From Macrocystis pyrifera (lineage: Eukaryota > Sar > Phaeophyceae > Laminariales > Laminariaceae), in NCBI GenBank assembly GCA_031763025.1, contig JASSKH010000012.1, positions 3,224,001 through 3,288,000 of the forward strand: DNA of 64,000 nucleotides. Reading direction: 5' to 3'. The notes under the pieces were generated by a model. It ran no database searches. It was not told where the DNA came from and saw only the letters and a list, made by a program, of their open reading frames with translations. The translations under genes and the position numbers were made by a program. This document shows positions 34,413-45,527 of the stretch, in pieces; position 1 is the first letter of the stretch, and every line of letters begins with the position of its first letter.

Positions 34413-34759
34413 CTTTACGATAGGAGGAGGCCGGAGTAGAAGGAGGAGTCATCATGAACTTCCTACAGTCCGTGATGAACATGTACATAAAACCAACTCC
34501 ACACTCGCAATGAGTACCTACTCTCAATGCAGAGAAGTTTGAGATCATCACCAAAAGGAAGGCATAAATCATATAAAACTTAACTAGTAGTACGCGCGAT
34601 CGAAGTATGACACACAGCTTGCAAAGATGAGTTTCGATTAAATCCTCGACCTCACTGCCGTTGTTTATTATTTCATCAATATATCACAACGTGATATCCG
34701 TACCAAGAGACTAGAGACATCTAGACAAACTTCAGAGTGGCAGATGGATGCTAACTTGC

Positions 34760-34915
34760 GCAGAAACGTTTGTTGAAGGGGTGCACATTGAGAAACGTCT
34801 GGCGAAGGTAAGTGAATGGTGAAAGCATCGACACAGTCCACTGCGCAAGTTGAAACGTTTGGCAAAGGTACGTGAAGTTTAGCAATATCGACAGAGTCCA
34901 GTACGCAAGTATATT
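34760..34915 (+). repeat. short tandem repeats (AAACGTYTGGC)
   Basis: GCGCAGAAACGTTTG, GAGAAACGTCTGGCGAAGGT, AAGTTGAAACGTTTGGCAAA and AGCAATATCGACAGAGTCCA repeat at roughly 60-66 bp. The same AAACGTCTGG word reappears in the array at 35283-35640. Confidence 0.65.
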
Positions 34916-35282
34916 TGAATGCCGATCGGTGAACTGTTGTTACAAGTTAGACAGTCAAGCGCGCAGATACATAAAGAGGGGCAAAGTGGACAGCTATCGC
35001 GGTGTCTGGGCAGTGTGGCCACGTATAGCCATACGACGAAAGACTGGCAGAATTCTCTGAAGTCTCAGTTAAGGGTGAGGTGGTGTGGTAGGACGATGTT
35101 AGCTTACAGTGGAATCTATGTCTGGCCGAAAGGGTAAACGTGGAGGTTTTTGTCAAAATGCAGACGGAGGCCTTCGAGAGGGATCCCCACCTCAGATGCA
35201 GGTGAGGCGGATGAAAAAAACACATTTTTCACAGATGAGTACATGCTCCGAGCGTGTTATACAGATGCGGCGCTGGCAGATG

Positions 35283-35640
35283 CAGGTGGTGAAGAATGTG
35301 CGAGGGTCAGGACCGCCGCTCTTCTCAACACCGTCCAAGGTCAGCACTGCGGGAAGAAGAGGCGCTGCAACATTAGGCCGACGGCGATAGACGGAGGAGG
35401 AATGCTGAAAACGTCTGGACGAAGGTCAGGGCCGCCGCTCTTCGTACCACAGTCCTAGGGCAACACCGCAGAAAGCAGGGGCGCTGCAACATCGTACCGA
35501 CGGCGATGGACGGAGGAGGAATGCTGAAAAAAACGTCTGGACGAAGGTCAGGACCGCCGCTCTTCTTACCACAGTCTAAGGGCAACACTGGGAAAACGAG
35601 AGGAGCTGCAACATCGATCCGACGGCGAGGTGCGGAGGTG
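35283..35640 (+). repeat. about 119-bp tandem array, three units
   Basis: The unit contains AAACGTCTGGACGAAGGTCA, GGACCGCCGCTCTTC, GGCAACACYG, GGCGCTGCAACATCG and GGACGGAGGAGGAATGCTG. Units start near 35283, 35404 and 35524. The array lies between the two LTR copies, close to LTR copy 2. Arg/Gly-rich open frames through it end at different places in each unit. Confidence 0.85.
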
Positions 35641-35818
35641 GAAGGCGCACGCGCTGCAGCGATCCATGATCGTAACTCCCGCTGCGCACCCTCGCTCATA
35701 TGCGCCGGGCTGGGGGGGTGTTACAAACGCCGGGCCGGCGACGGCACACGCTGTCGCCGGGCTAGTACCGGGGTGCCCGGTTTGTGCCGGCAATGGCTAT
35801 GCGTCGGGCAGGGGGGGG

Positions 35819-36388
35819 TGTTGTAGCGAGTGGCGCCAGGGTGGGAGGTCCATAGCGTTACGACTGTCGTGACTAGCGCTATGAGGAGGATAATACGGCG
35901 CGAGACAACTGTCCTGATCAGGGTCACGCGTCGGGTCTATTCAATAGGCAGATCACAAGTTTTGATTAGCTCCTCTGGGCGGATCTTATAGGGACAGGGA
36001 GGATCCCCGGTGTGGGAACGCCTTCGGTCTCGGGCACAGAGCCAGTCACGAGGTTCCGGGACCACCCGATGTTTATTAAACACCACTAAGTGAAGCAAAG
36101 AAAATCCAAGCCAAGTGATCTGCGATACCTGTCCTATCGATCCCAAGCCCCTTGGGCCCTGCCTTGCCCGTCATGCCCGTCATGCCCGTCATCGTGTCTG
36201 TGATGCTTCGTTGACGTTTCACTCTGGCTGCTTGCAACTACCGCATTGCATCGATTCACTTTCTGCGTGACCCGATCATTACTGCACGTAGGCACTTCTC
36301 GCATTCTATAACAACAGGTGAGCCGGCCTCAGAGATCTGACGAGCGCGGGTCCTTTTTAGAGTCTGAGAGCTGTACCCTGCTGTATCA
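35819..36388 (+). mobile_element. LTR copy 2
   Basis: Starts TGTTGTAGCGAGTGGCGCCA and ends CCCTGCTGTATCA. It is longer than copy 1 because of a triplicated CATGCCCGT stretch near 36170 and a 22-bp insertion near 36340. It is preceded directly by a purine tract (GGGCAGGGGGGGG), as expected of a polypurine tract next to a 3' LTR. With copy 1 it could bound a 9.6-kb element whose 8.5-kb interior lacks any retroviral-type gene. Confidence 0.8.
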
Positions 36389-37030
36389 AGACCGGTAAGC
36401 ACGGAGAAGATATGTTTAGCATCTACAGAATCTACAGCAGCACATGTAGTATGTGCGTACTGGTAAATCATGGAGAACACATCTTATATATCCCTCCAGG
36501 GCCAATAGCATAGTACCAGTATAATGTATGATTGAAGTAAGAAGACAGGGTCATGAGTACGTACCCTAAAATATACCAGGTGCAGTATCGGTTGCTACAT
36601 TAATCTCCCCTGTTGTTTTTTGAGCTGATTACAGAAAGGTCCTTCCCTGTTTTGTTTTGTTTTTGGACGGACTGCAAGGGTCTTCCTTTGTGTCTTCGAG
36701 CTGTGGGTGGACACCCGCATCGCCCCCCTATATACAAGCTCACACACTCTATTTTTCCCACCATCAATCAGCTTTCATCTGTCTGCTGAGCAAACCAAAA
36801 ACAATCTACATTGTGGCTTGGGGTCACCTCACCATCTCGTCGCCTTTTCTTCTATTGAAGCCTCTCGTACAAGTTCGCCTAACCGTACTTCGCGTTTGCC
36901 TCAACTTATTGTAGGCATTGTATGTCCGGCCATCGGCAATCGGGTCTAGGCGTACACATCAGCTACGAGCTGGTACACACGCCAATCGCCACCACCTAAT
37001 ATTCACCCCGCCCTTGCCGAATCCCACAAG
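36389..37030. other. no gene seen
   Basis: No supported exon or repeat; a T run at 37038-37056 leads into the foldback structure. Confidence 0.4.
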
Positions 37031-37036
37031 AACGGT

Positions 37037-38545
37037 GTTTTTTTTTTTTTTTTTTTCGCTGAAAATGCTTGGGGTCCCAGGAGTCCCTGTTGCGAGTTAG
37101 GGGGTCCCGAGTAAGCGGATCCCTTTTGCCTTACGGGGCCCCCATCAACAGGCTTAGGAGACCTCCTCTTGCCTTGCGGTATCCCCAACATCCTTAGGGG
37201 AACTCCTCTCGCCTTGCGGGATCCTGCCGCATGACTTGAGGGATCCCCGGATACCTTGCGGGCCCCCCAACCACCGTGCAGGAACCCCAATCACCTTACG
37301 GGATCCCCAGCAGCCTTGCGGGACCCCCATATTCGAATAGTATGTGATACTGCCTATCACCTAGTAATAATGTTGATATGCCATGTCACCTGGTTATTAT
37401 TTGTATGAATAGTACGTGATGTTATTGCGTATCACCCTATGTTGATATGCAATATACCCCCAGAGCCGCCCTGTGTGACCCCCACCATGTACGTACGAAT
37501 AGTACGAGATATTGCGTATCACCTGATGTTGATATTGAATATCACGCGGTTATTATCTGGTGAACCTACCTGTGATATACTTCTACTGCTGTAGTACCGA
37601 CATTTTCGGGTACCTACTGTAGATATCTACCTGCGATGGTAGTAGACTAGGGCATATATATGTCGTCTGATTTTGATATTCAATACTATCTGGTGATGTC
37701 TACGAGTGATCTTATGATTAGGATTGGGGGATCCCCCAACACCATGCAAGTGATATTTGATATCACCTAAATTTGACATTGAAAAGTGGTTAATATGTGG
37801 CGAATCTTCCCGCCATTGTGTGAATCGTCTGGTTTTGATATTCAACATCATCCGGTCATATTTTCCAGTGATATCATGGTATTAATCCCCGAGGTATTCT
37901 TTCGCTCCAGAGCTATTGTAGCCTGTCTTGTGACCACGGACTGCGTTGTATTGTGATGATGAGTTGATGTGAGATCAACAACAATGGAATGGGGGATCCC
38001 TGTTGATAGTCAGGAGATCTCTCCTTGCGGGATCCCGCCATTACTTGAGTCGCCTAGCTCGCAACTACTATCGCGGGTAGGTTCATAACATAATAAGCAC
38101 ATACACAGTATTCAATATCAAATTTGGGTGATATTCAATATCACTTGCATGGTGTTGGGGGATCCCCCAGTCCTTATCATAATATCAATAGAGGATATGA
38201 CCGGATGATATTTGAATATCATCGCATCATCACGTACTGTTCGTACATAGTGGGGGTCCCGCAAGGCGGTTGGGACTCCCGCACGGTGGTTGGGGATCCC
38301 ACAACTCATGGCGGAATCCCGCAAGGCGGGAGGGTATCCCCTAAGGCGAGAGGGTATCTATCCCCAAAGGATATTGGGGATCCCCCAAGGCGAGAGGAGA
38401 TCCCCTAAGCCTGTTGGGGGTCCCGCACGGCAAAAGGGGTCCCCTAACTCAAAGTATCCCCAAACTCGCAACGAACTCGCAACAGGCCCAATATCCAAAC
38501 AGATACCAATTGATCAATTTTCCGGCCCTTTCCGGCGGACAAAAA
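37037..38545. repeat. 1.5-kb foldback (inverted-repeat) structure
   Basis: Text in 37060-37330 (GTTGCGAGTTAGGGG, CAACAGGCTTAGGAGACCTC, CTCGCCTTGCGGGATCC) reappears inverted in 38240-38500 (GGATCCCCCAAGGCGAGAGG, CCTAAGCCTGTTGGGGGTCC, AACTCGCAACAGG). An inner pair is also inverted: GGGGGATCCCCCAACACCAT at 37730 against ATGGTGTTGGGGGATCCCCC at 38150, each next to ATATCACTTGCAT or its inverse. A T run marks one end and an A run the other. Many GGGATCCC units are self-complementary. No coding sequence. It is consistent with a foldback-type element or an old inverted duplication. Confidence 0.75.
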
Positions 38546-38689
38546 AAAAGCTATCACCGTTCCTTCAAAATAGAGAGGAAGTAAGCGTGTAACAATCTAG
38601 AGTCTGACTCGAATATATGACGTCGACGTTGGCAGAGGAATTAATTGAGGTCGTAAAACTTGAACAAACCTGTATGGTACCTCCACAGT

Positions 38690-38850
38690 TCTACGTAGTG
38701 CTTCATTATCTTAGTGGTTCCATGGCGCCTCCAGGATGCTTTCATGGATTCCCGTCGTGCTTCCTTAGTGCTTTCATTGGATACCATGGGGCCTCCATGG
38801 GGCCTCCATGGCGCTTCCATGTTGCTTTGATGGACTCCCATCACCACTCG
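38690..38850 (+). repeat. CATGG-rich minisatellite, short array
   Basis: TTCCATGGCGCCTCCAGGAT, GGGGCCTCCATGGGGCCTCC and TTGATGGACTCCCATC repeat the same degenerate unit as at 40800-41600. Confidence 0.75.
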
Positions 38851-39640
38851 GTGCGAGTCGACGAGGGTAGAATCTGCTTAAACCTTCTCGCGATAAAAGT
38901 GGAAGGCATGCACGTACTCATTAGTTGTTAGCTTGAGTCATTTGACCATTGACTACGTATCCCTTTCGAGACATAACACCGTTCCTACTCGAAATAGAGA
39001 CACTTGGGCGCTCATTACGTCGTTTCCATGAGTGATATAAAACTTCTGCTAATTTTATCCCTTTTTTGTTTCGCCTACAGTGGCCACCATCTGTTTCCCG
39101 GGATAGCGATCGTTTCTCGAGTTGGGGGGGGGGGAGGGCGGCAAAAGGGCCTACTCTGTGACCCCGGATCTGTGTTACGACTAGAAAAGGGGCAAGAAGA
39201 GAAAGAAGGGCGAATACGTCAAACGGGATGGAAAACGAAATAAATATGGCGCCTCCATGGTGCAGGTGGTCAAGACCCTGTCTGGTCTTCAACACAATAG
39301 TAAAATAACTTTTATTATCAAACGAACGTGCTCCACTACAATAGTAACAGTTGTAGTTGCGCCCCCTCCACACGCAGAAAGAGATATGCACGAAACAAAA
39401 GCAGACAAAGCCAAGCCCATCAGACGGGCAAGACAGCTTGAGTCATCCTGAGTTCCAATATATATCATCTCCGTGCATCTCCGTACTCAAATACTGGTAG
39501 ATATTATACCAACAAGCTAAGGCAGACTTGTTATTTCACTCCTTGCTCCGACCAACCGAATACCACTATGCTATGTTTGCGCCAATATTCATCAAGCCAG
39601 ACTGCTCGAGAACGCAGCGACGGATGCGTCAGTTCGGCTT
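38851..39640. other. no gene seen; G run
   Basis: An interrupted G run lies at 39124-39136. A - strand open frame over 38921-39391 has no recognisable domain. TATGGCGCCTCCATGGTGCA at 39246 is another isolated unit of the CATGG minisatellite. Confidence 0.4.
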
Positions 39641-41600
39641 TTAGTTTTCCTCCATAGCGCTTTCATGGACTCGCACGATGCCTGTATGGTGTACAAGGCT
39701 CTTCGCTCCGCGGGCGGCCTACCCCGCCCGTCACGCTCGCTCAGAAAGGAAAGGTACATTAAATTTTACGAAGCGGACAGAGGTCCAGAATTGAATATAG
39801 TTTGTTGGTGATTGTAGTTGCAAATTGGCGACTTGATAATGCCAAGAGTCCCGCCGCCATGCTTCAGGAGAAAACAGCTTGGATGCCACACACGCTCCGC
39901 GTCGCGGATGGTTCCGCCCGCTACGTTCTCTCACATGCAGTATGTACGTACATACCCTGGTTGGGTACTTATTTTCTTCTTTTAATACGCTGTATGTACG
40001 AAAGAGAAAGCACAGCACGGCACAGCAGCACCGCAAAAACAATGAAAATGAAACCGAAAAAAACGGAAAGAAAAAAAAATCCCCTTCCCCTCTCATGTCC
40101 TAATTTTCTGCCTGATCGGAACACCTTGGACCGGTCAAAATAAAAAAATCGAACAGCAGAGCTTCTATCTCAGCTTCGTGCGCTGCCCACCCCTCTACCA
40201 CCTCGACACCGATTCGGTCCGGGTTAAGCTCTCCTAGTTCTCTGCCACAGTGGGCCCCGTCGCCCGCATCGGGTTAAGCCCTGTGCTCACCGTGGACCCA
40301 GTTCGCCAGCTCGACAATGTTGGTGCTCAGACTGCGTAGCTCTCTCTGTGCACTTCAGCTAGGTCGCAAAAATAAGCACCGCTTAATCCCGAACGATTCG
40401 TATAGATTCGTATATACTTTATCCAATTTCACAGATGGAGGCCACACAGAGCCCGTTCATGCTTCCCTCGTGTCTCGAAGCACACGCGACGCCTAGCCAC
40501 GAAAACGTCGACCGCGCTCCTTGCAACCCCCCCTCTACCCGCCAGCAAAGGCTGACACCCGCGACGGCGCCAGGCTCGCCCGCGGTGCCGTGCTCCGAGT
40601 ACACGCACGCACACGAAACGAAAGAAGCAAAAGGAAGAAAGAACCGAACGTTCCCAAAAAAATGAGAAAATACAGAACCGCTGGAAAGGTCCAGCACGTA
40701 ATCGAAGGAGGCGTTGTCCAAGTGGGAGCTCTGAGAGGCCAGATATGTTCCAGCCGAGCATGCTCAGAGAGTGAAATATCTGCACGTAGTTATATGGTGC
40801 TTTCATGAACTCCTATGGGTACTTTCATGGCGCCTCCATGGTGCTTTCATCGGGTTCCACCATGTGCCTCCATGATGCCTTCATGGATTCCCAGTATACT
40901 GAGATGGGGTTTCATGGACTCCCATATTGCCTCCATGTTGCTTCCGTGGATTCCCTGTGGGTGCTTTCATGGTGCTTTCATGGTGACGCATGCATATTCA
41001 TGGCCCTTCAATTGACTTAGGGCCACTATTGTCCGAGATCCATAATTTCCAAATTTGTGAAACAGTTACAGTTTCCATGTTTTGTGACAGTTTCCAAGCA
41101 TGTGAAATATTTGTGAAACAGTGTCCAAACATGTAAAATTCAACAGAGGGCGAAACGCGGCGCTTCCATGGACTTCTAAGGTGCACTCATGGTGCTTTCA
41201 TGGACTCCCTCATTGTGCTTTCATGTGGTTGTATTCGTCATGCTTTCATGATGCTTTAATGGCGATTTCATGGTGGTGTACGCACTACCGGTATATCGTA
41301 GGCTTCCGTGGCACTTCCATGATGCTTTCGTGCAGCTTTTATCTTTTGTGGACTCCTACGGTGCTGTCACGGAGCTTTCATGGACTCTCATTAAGAAACT
41401 AGTGGTACTTTGGAACACGCATGGGATTTCATGGTGCTTTCACGACCCTTGCATGCAATTGCGTGGGTCTCCCATGTCCTTTCCATGGTGCGTTCATGGA
41501 GAGGTCCACTGATGTTTCGTGGCCATTTTCATGAGTCTTTTACGGACCTCTCTTATGACCCTTTGACGAGGCCACACCACGAATCGTCCATGAAAGAGTC
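39640..41600 (+). repeat. CATGG-rich minisatellite, long array split by R3 copy D
   Basis: Degenerate units of CATGGTGCTTTCATGGACTC type run at 39640-39692 and 40793-41600; R3 copy D lies between. Unit length varies around 10-20 bp, with recurring words GCTTTCATGG, GCCTCCATGG and GGACTCCC. Confidence 0.8.
39693..40792 (+). mobile_element. R3 copy D with 7-bp target duplication
   Basis: Starts TACAAGGCTCTTCGCTCCGC and ends TCTGCACGTAGTTA. It is flanked by TATGGTG at 39686-39692 and 40793-40799. It sits inside the CATGG minisatellite, which resumes on both sides, so this copy shows the element's ends clearly. Because the flank itself contains ATGGTG-like units, part of the duplication could be array sequence. 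No terminal inverted repeat, tail or coding sequence was identified. Confidence 0.75.
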
Positions 41601-42270
41601 CGCCCCATCAAAATGCCCATATAAAACCAAACTCATTTTATCCTTACAGTGTGCCGAGCTGGCTTGTTTTTTGTCGAATGAGACGATCATTTGTATATCC
41701 AAGTGCGAAAGGCAAGGGTTAGGGTTGCAGTCTACACGTAGCTCTATACCCGTAGACAGAGAGCTGCGAGTTTTTTGTGGCAGAACCTGATCGGGTTGCG
41801 AGATGGTTTCGTTTATGGTTGACTACATCACTCTCAATCCGTACGTGAAGCTGTGTTTGTGCATTTACTTCGTTGATTGTTACTATTGTCGTGGGTTTAG
41901 GTGGCTGCATGTCATACTGATGGCCACGAACAAACACAGAAGCGGCCCCTATGTAGTGCCGGTATGCGCCAGCTAACGATACCAACACTTTACCCACAAC
42001 CGGCGCTACTCCGCACACTACCACACTCCTCGTGAATCCCATCTGTGCCATGCTATTCCTCAAGCACAATAGCGGCCAACCGGCACCGCAGACGGGCCAC
42101 TACTGCATTGAGGTTCGCTATGTCACCGCGCTGCAATCCCGAGGTACCAAACCAATCAGCTGTATTGCAAAAATTATGGACCTTTCGATGGCCACAATAT
42201 GGACGAAAGTGCCATATAATTCCGATCAGACTGATACCCAATATCTTTGGATCCGTGAGATTATGCGTTA
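41601..42270. other. no gene seen
   Basis: A two-unit telomere-like word AGGGTTAGGGTT occurs near 41716. Open frames on both strands overlap; none carries a recognisable domain. Confidence 0.4.
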
Positions 42271-42278
42271 GATAATAC

Positions 42279-42477
42279 CAGGACTCTTCGCGGGTCATGG
42301 CCCGACCCACAAGTCGGGTCAGGAAGTTTTGAAACATATTCCGGGTCGGGTCGACTCGGGTCGGACGGCGGTCGGGAGGTTTTAAAAGTCTCACGGGTCG
42401 GAATCAGATCGCCCTTAACAGACCGGATCCGGCCTGACCTGACCCGCGAGGTTTGACTCAACCCGTGAAGAGTCCTG
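42279..42477 (+). mobile_element. GGGTC element G2 (199 bp)
   Basis: Ends CAGGACTCTTCGCGGGTCAT and (right) AACCCGTGAAGAGTCCTG are an inverted pair. Flanks GATAATAC (42271-42278) and GGTAATAC (42478-42485) form an 8-bp duplication with one mismatch. The interior is a shortened GGGTC body. It defines the minimal family member. Confidence 0.85.
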
Positions 42478-42532
42478 GGTAATACCTGGTCAGTGGGGTG
42501 GATTGTTGTGTATCGGGCTTAGCTTACAACAT

Positions 42533-42832
42533 TTCCACACCTTGGACAGATCGTTCCGATTCACAGCACTTCACAACATCTAGATATTTCAAGGTGGCTC
42601 TATATTCCCGATCTTGTATGATCTGCTGTTAGTTGTAGCTCATGTTGCCGGGCGGGATTCGTACAACCTGCATGATCTATACCGCACAATTTCTGACTGG
42701 GTTGGAGACACCAGGTATGTGCTATGCAGATCGTGCCAACGTCTGTCGACGTCTGTCGACGGCAGCATGCGAGAGGGACTACTACTTTAGTAGATGATCT
42801 ACGTAGATCATGATTGATCTGAAATGTTATAT
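42533..42832 (+). mobile_element. MITE family M1, copy 6
   Basis: Left end TTTCCACACCTTGGACAGAT; core TGTAGCTCATGTTGCCGGGC, then TACAACCTGCATGATCTATA and GACTGGGTTGGAGACACC. The right end is eroded (GATCATGATTGATCTGAAAT). An 18-bp tandem CGTCTGTCGA pair lies near 42748. Confidence 0.75.
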
Positions 42833-44059
42833 TAAAAAAAAAACGGTTGGTTGTTGGGTGGTTGCCTTTCAAGCGAGTGAGCGCGGAATATCATACAGAA
42901 TTAGGGGCCACCCCTGCCACAACGTAATACGCCCCTTATTGTTGGCGCAGGCGGCTTGCATGTGTGTCAGCTATTGAGTGTCGCTGCGCGCGGTATGAAC
43001 GCCGACTGTAGCGGTTATGGGCCGTTTGAGATTCTTTTCGTCCAGTTTGGTAGCCTCTGAGAGGGAGGTATCACATGAAATTACTACGAGTAGTCGACTG
43101 ACCTCCAGCATTGGTCTTGGCGACATGGATTGTATTCCATAAAACGGTATACCAGGACGAAAAAAGTATGTCCCTGTTGGGATTGTTGTGCTGATTTCGT
43201 TGCGTTGTCAGTCTGGGTAAAAAACTCCAGCATTTCCCCAGCAGCCAGGTGCAGATTCCTTGGCCTGTAGTATGCTGGACGACATCTGACTACACCCTTA
43301 GTTAGATCGCCAATCAGAAGGCACATCTTGGATATTTATACGGATTCGATTTTTTTCCTTATTGGCTTCCACAGTGTATAATTAACAAAATATGTTTTGG
43401 TCTTTCGCTTCGGAACGAGTGGTAGAATAACCGCAAGACAATGCCGTTCTATCGTGGATTTGGAAGGCCCACCTATTCATCAAGGGGTACGCACTTTTTT
43501 TACGTAGCTCAATAATTCATAGAGCTATGGGCAAAAAAAAAAACGATTTTGAAGGCCAATTCTTTCGCATTCGATAGGAATACCCATCCACTTGTTTCTT
43601 AGTAGATGTGGGGAAACGAGTCGTCTCGTCGACTCGCTCAAGGGGCAATTTCGTACGGTATAGACACATAAACATTGCGAGAGATGTCTCGTATTTCGTA
43701 CGAAAAGGGTCATTTTGGTCCACTTTTGGCCAGACGTTTTGTTGTTGTTGCATGTTGGGGTAGATTGCCCCTTGTTTACTTGAATTTACTGTGGGGATAT
43801 ATTTTTTCTCTTTCTCAGCACCGATCCCTCTTGTCTTTGCGGTCACGAATATATTGATTTAATCTAAAAATGCGTTTTTTTTTTTTTTTTTAGTCAGTGA
43901 TGACTACATGCGTCATTGGAAAAATTTGACCGCTGGATGGACCACACGTACCCTAACCTGGCGTAAAACTCACTGGTATAATTTTTTACGGCATTTTACA
44001 ACTGGTGTGCGGTTTTATGGCATTTATGCACATTTCAGTTTTTTTGTCGGACATGTTTT
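42833..44059. other. no gene seen; T and A runs
   Basis: A-run at 43530-43541 and T-run at 43875-43891. An open frame on the - strand (43517-43846) has no recognised domain. No exon is supported. Confidence 0.4.
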
Positions 44060-44552
44060 GAATTTCCTGGGCTTTTCGCGGGTCATGTCGAACCTCACGA
44101 ATCGGGTTGGGTCGGGTCGGGTCGGGTCTGGTCAGCTGACCCGACCCGACCTGCGAAAAATTCGAGGTGTGTTAACTTGACCCAACCCGACCCGACCCGC
44201 GAGGCTTTGAAAACCTTTGAATCCGACCCGACCCGGCCCGCGAGACTGAAAACATTCTTGATCCGGCCCGACCCGGCCCGCGAGATTTGAAAATATCCTG
44301 AGCCGACCCGACCCGACCCGCGAGATTTCAAAACCTCCTGACCCGACCCGATCCGACCCGACCCGACCCGCCCCCTTTTGATGGACCCGTGAGACACGAG
44401 TTTCATATAGGTCGGGTCACCTTGATCCGCGAGATCATTTACCTTGACCCACGGGTTCGACCCGCGGATCCGGCCCGTGGGTCGACACTTCAAAAAAAAC
44501 AATTCAACGTTCATTTTGATGCCCTGCAGCGATATGTGGCCAGGCTGTAGTG

Positions 44553-45527
44553 TGTGTTACTCACATTAAACCGTTCTTTCTACCCGTCGACATCCACCAC
44601 AACCAGTGTCCGTGCCGATTCTTCAATCCTAGAGACACGCAAGTTCTGTGGTCACAATACTACGCCACAGAGATACTACATTGTTTTGTATGTAGTACGC
44701 ACAGCAGAGACAATGCATTGCCATGTCATCATATTGGATATGACAGGCACGACATACATTTACGTGAAAGAGAGAAAACGACAGATAACAAACAAAAAAC
44801 AAAGAAACAAAGAAAACAAACCGAAAGAGCAAAAGGAAAAGGAAAAAAATAAAAACAAAAAACTGTCGTGCCTCCCCGCAGGGGATGTGGCAGACACTCT
44901 AAAAGAACGAGCTGAAGAAAAAAAACACCACTACTTATAAACAGAGTGATACTAAGAACCAAGGAAAAATAACAGGCAAACCGAAGCCCAAAGCACCCTC
45001 CAGCAATTTAGGGTACGAGTAGCATAGCCAGGTTCTCCCTACTAGTCCGCCTGGGATCTTGGTACCCTGTCTGCCGTCTCCGTCCTGCGTTCGTCAACTA
45101 TGCCCCGCCCTTCCCGCATTCCCTTGGACACCACCCACGGCGGATGCGCGGCGCTGCCTATACTCAGCTGTGCCTCATCCTCGTACCACCTCACCATGAA
45201 CCGTTCGGCTGTTTCGAGGACCCCCCGGTACCACTTCCCCGCCTTTTTCGCTGCAGTGGACCACAGCGCGGTCTCAACTCCAAACACAAGGGGACAATTT
45301 CCGTTGACCCTTCAGTGGCTCGGAACTCCCTAAGGTCTTCGACTACGCGTCTAAGCTTAAACTGTCCGCCAGGTCTCGGGTTCTCCCCACCAGCCATCGT
45401 CCAGAATATTACCCGACTGAGAAATCGCTCCTTGCTTTGCCGTGCCTCGCCTCCCGCAAAGAGGAGCCGCCGTTTACGTATGGTCGTTTCGATGCTCTCG
45501 CAACGTGTCATCTTGAGGGCATTCGCC
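44553..45527 (-). mobile_element. 5'-truncated non-LTR retrotransposon (LINE) inside G3
   Basis: The insert is flanked by TAGTG at 44548-44552 and 45528-45532. On the - strand it encodes the C-terminal tail of a LINE reverse-transcriptase protein (see 45042-45511), followed by a 3' region rich in TTTCTTTG/TTTTTGTT. It begins inside the protein, as is common for LINEs truncated at the 5' end. No long poly-A lies at the 3' border. Confidence 0.65.
45042..45511 (-). pseudogene. LINE protein C-terminal remnant, frameshifted
   Basis: One frame (45511-45290) reads KRRLLFAGGEARQSKERFLS, then VIFWTMAGGENPRPGGQFKL and VVEDLREFRATEGSTEIVPL. A second frame continues FGVETALWSTAAKKAGKWYR, then LETAERFMVRWYEDEAQLS. 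The order and spacing resemble the segment after the reverse transcriptase domain of L1-like elements, where a reading of this kind (R-R-L-x-F-x-G ... R-V-x-F-G-x-L-x-G-G) recurs. A frameshift near 45280 breaks it. Recognition is by pattern, so the clade is not assigned. Confidence 0.6.

Noticed and set aside
37037..38545. CRISPR-like spacing of GGGATCCC units
   Set aside because: Unit spacing is irregular and the arms are inverted; this is a eukaryotic foldback, not a CRISPR array.
41719..42069. 116-codon - strand frame (VVVCGVAPVVGKVLVSLAGA)
   Set aside because: Looks hydrophobic, but no family, start context or partner exon could be supported.
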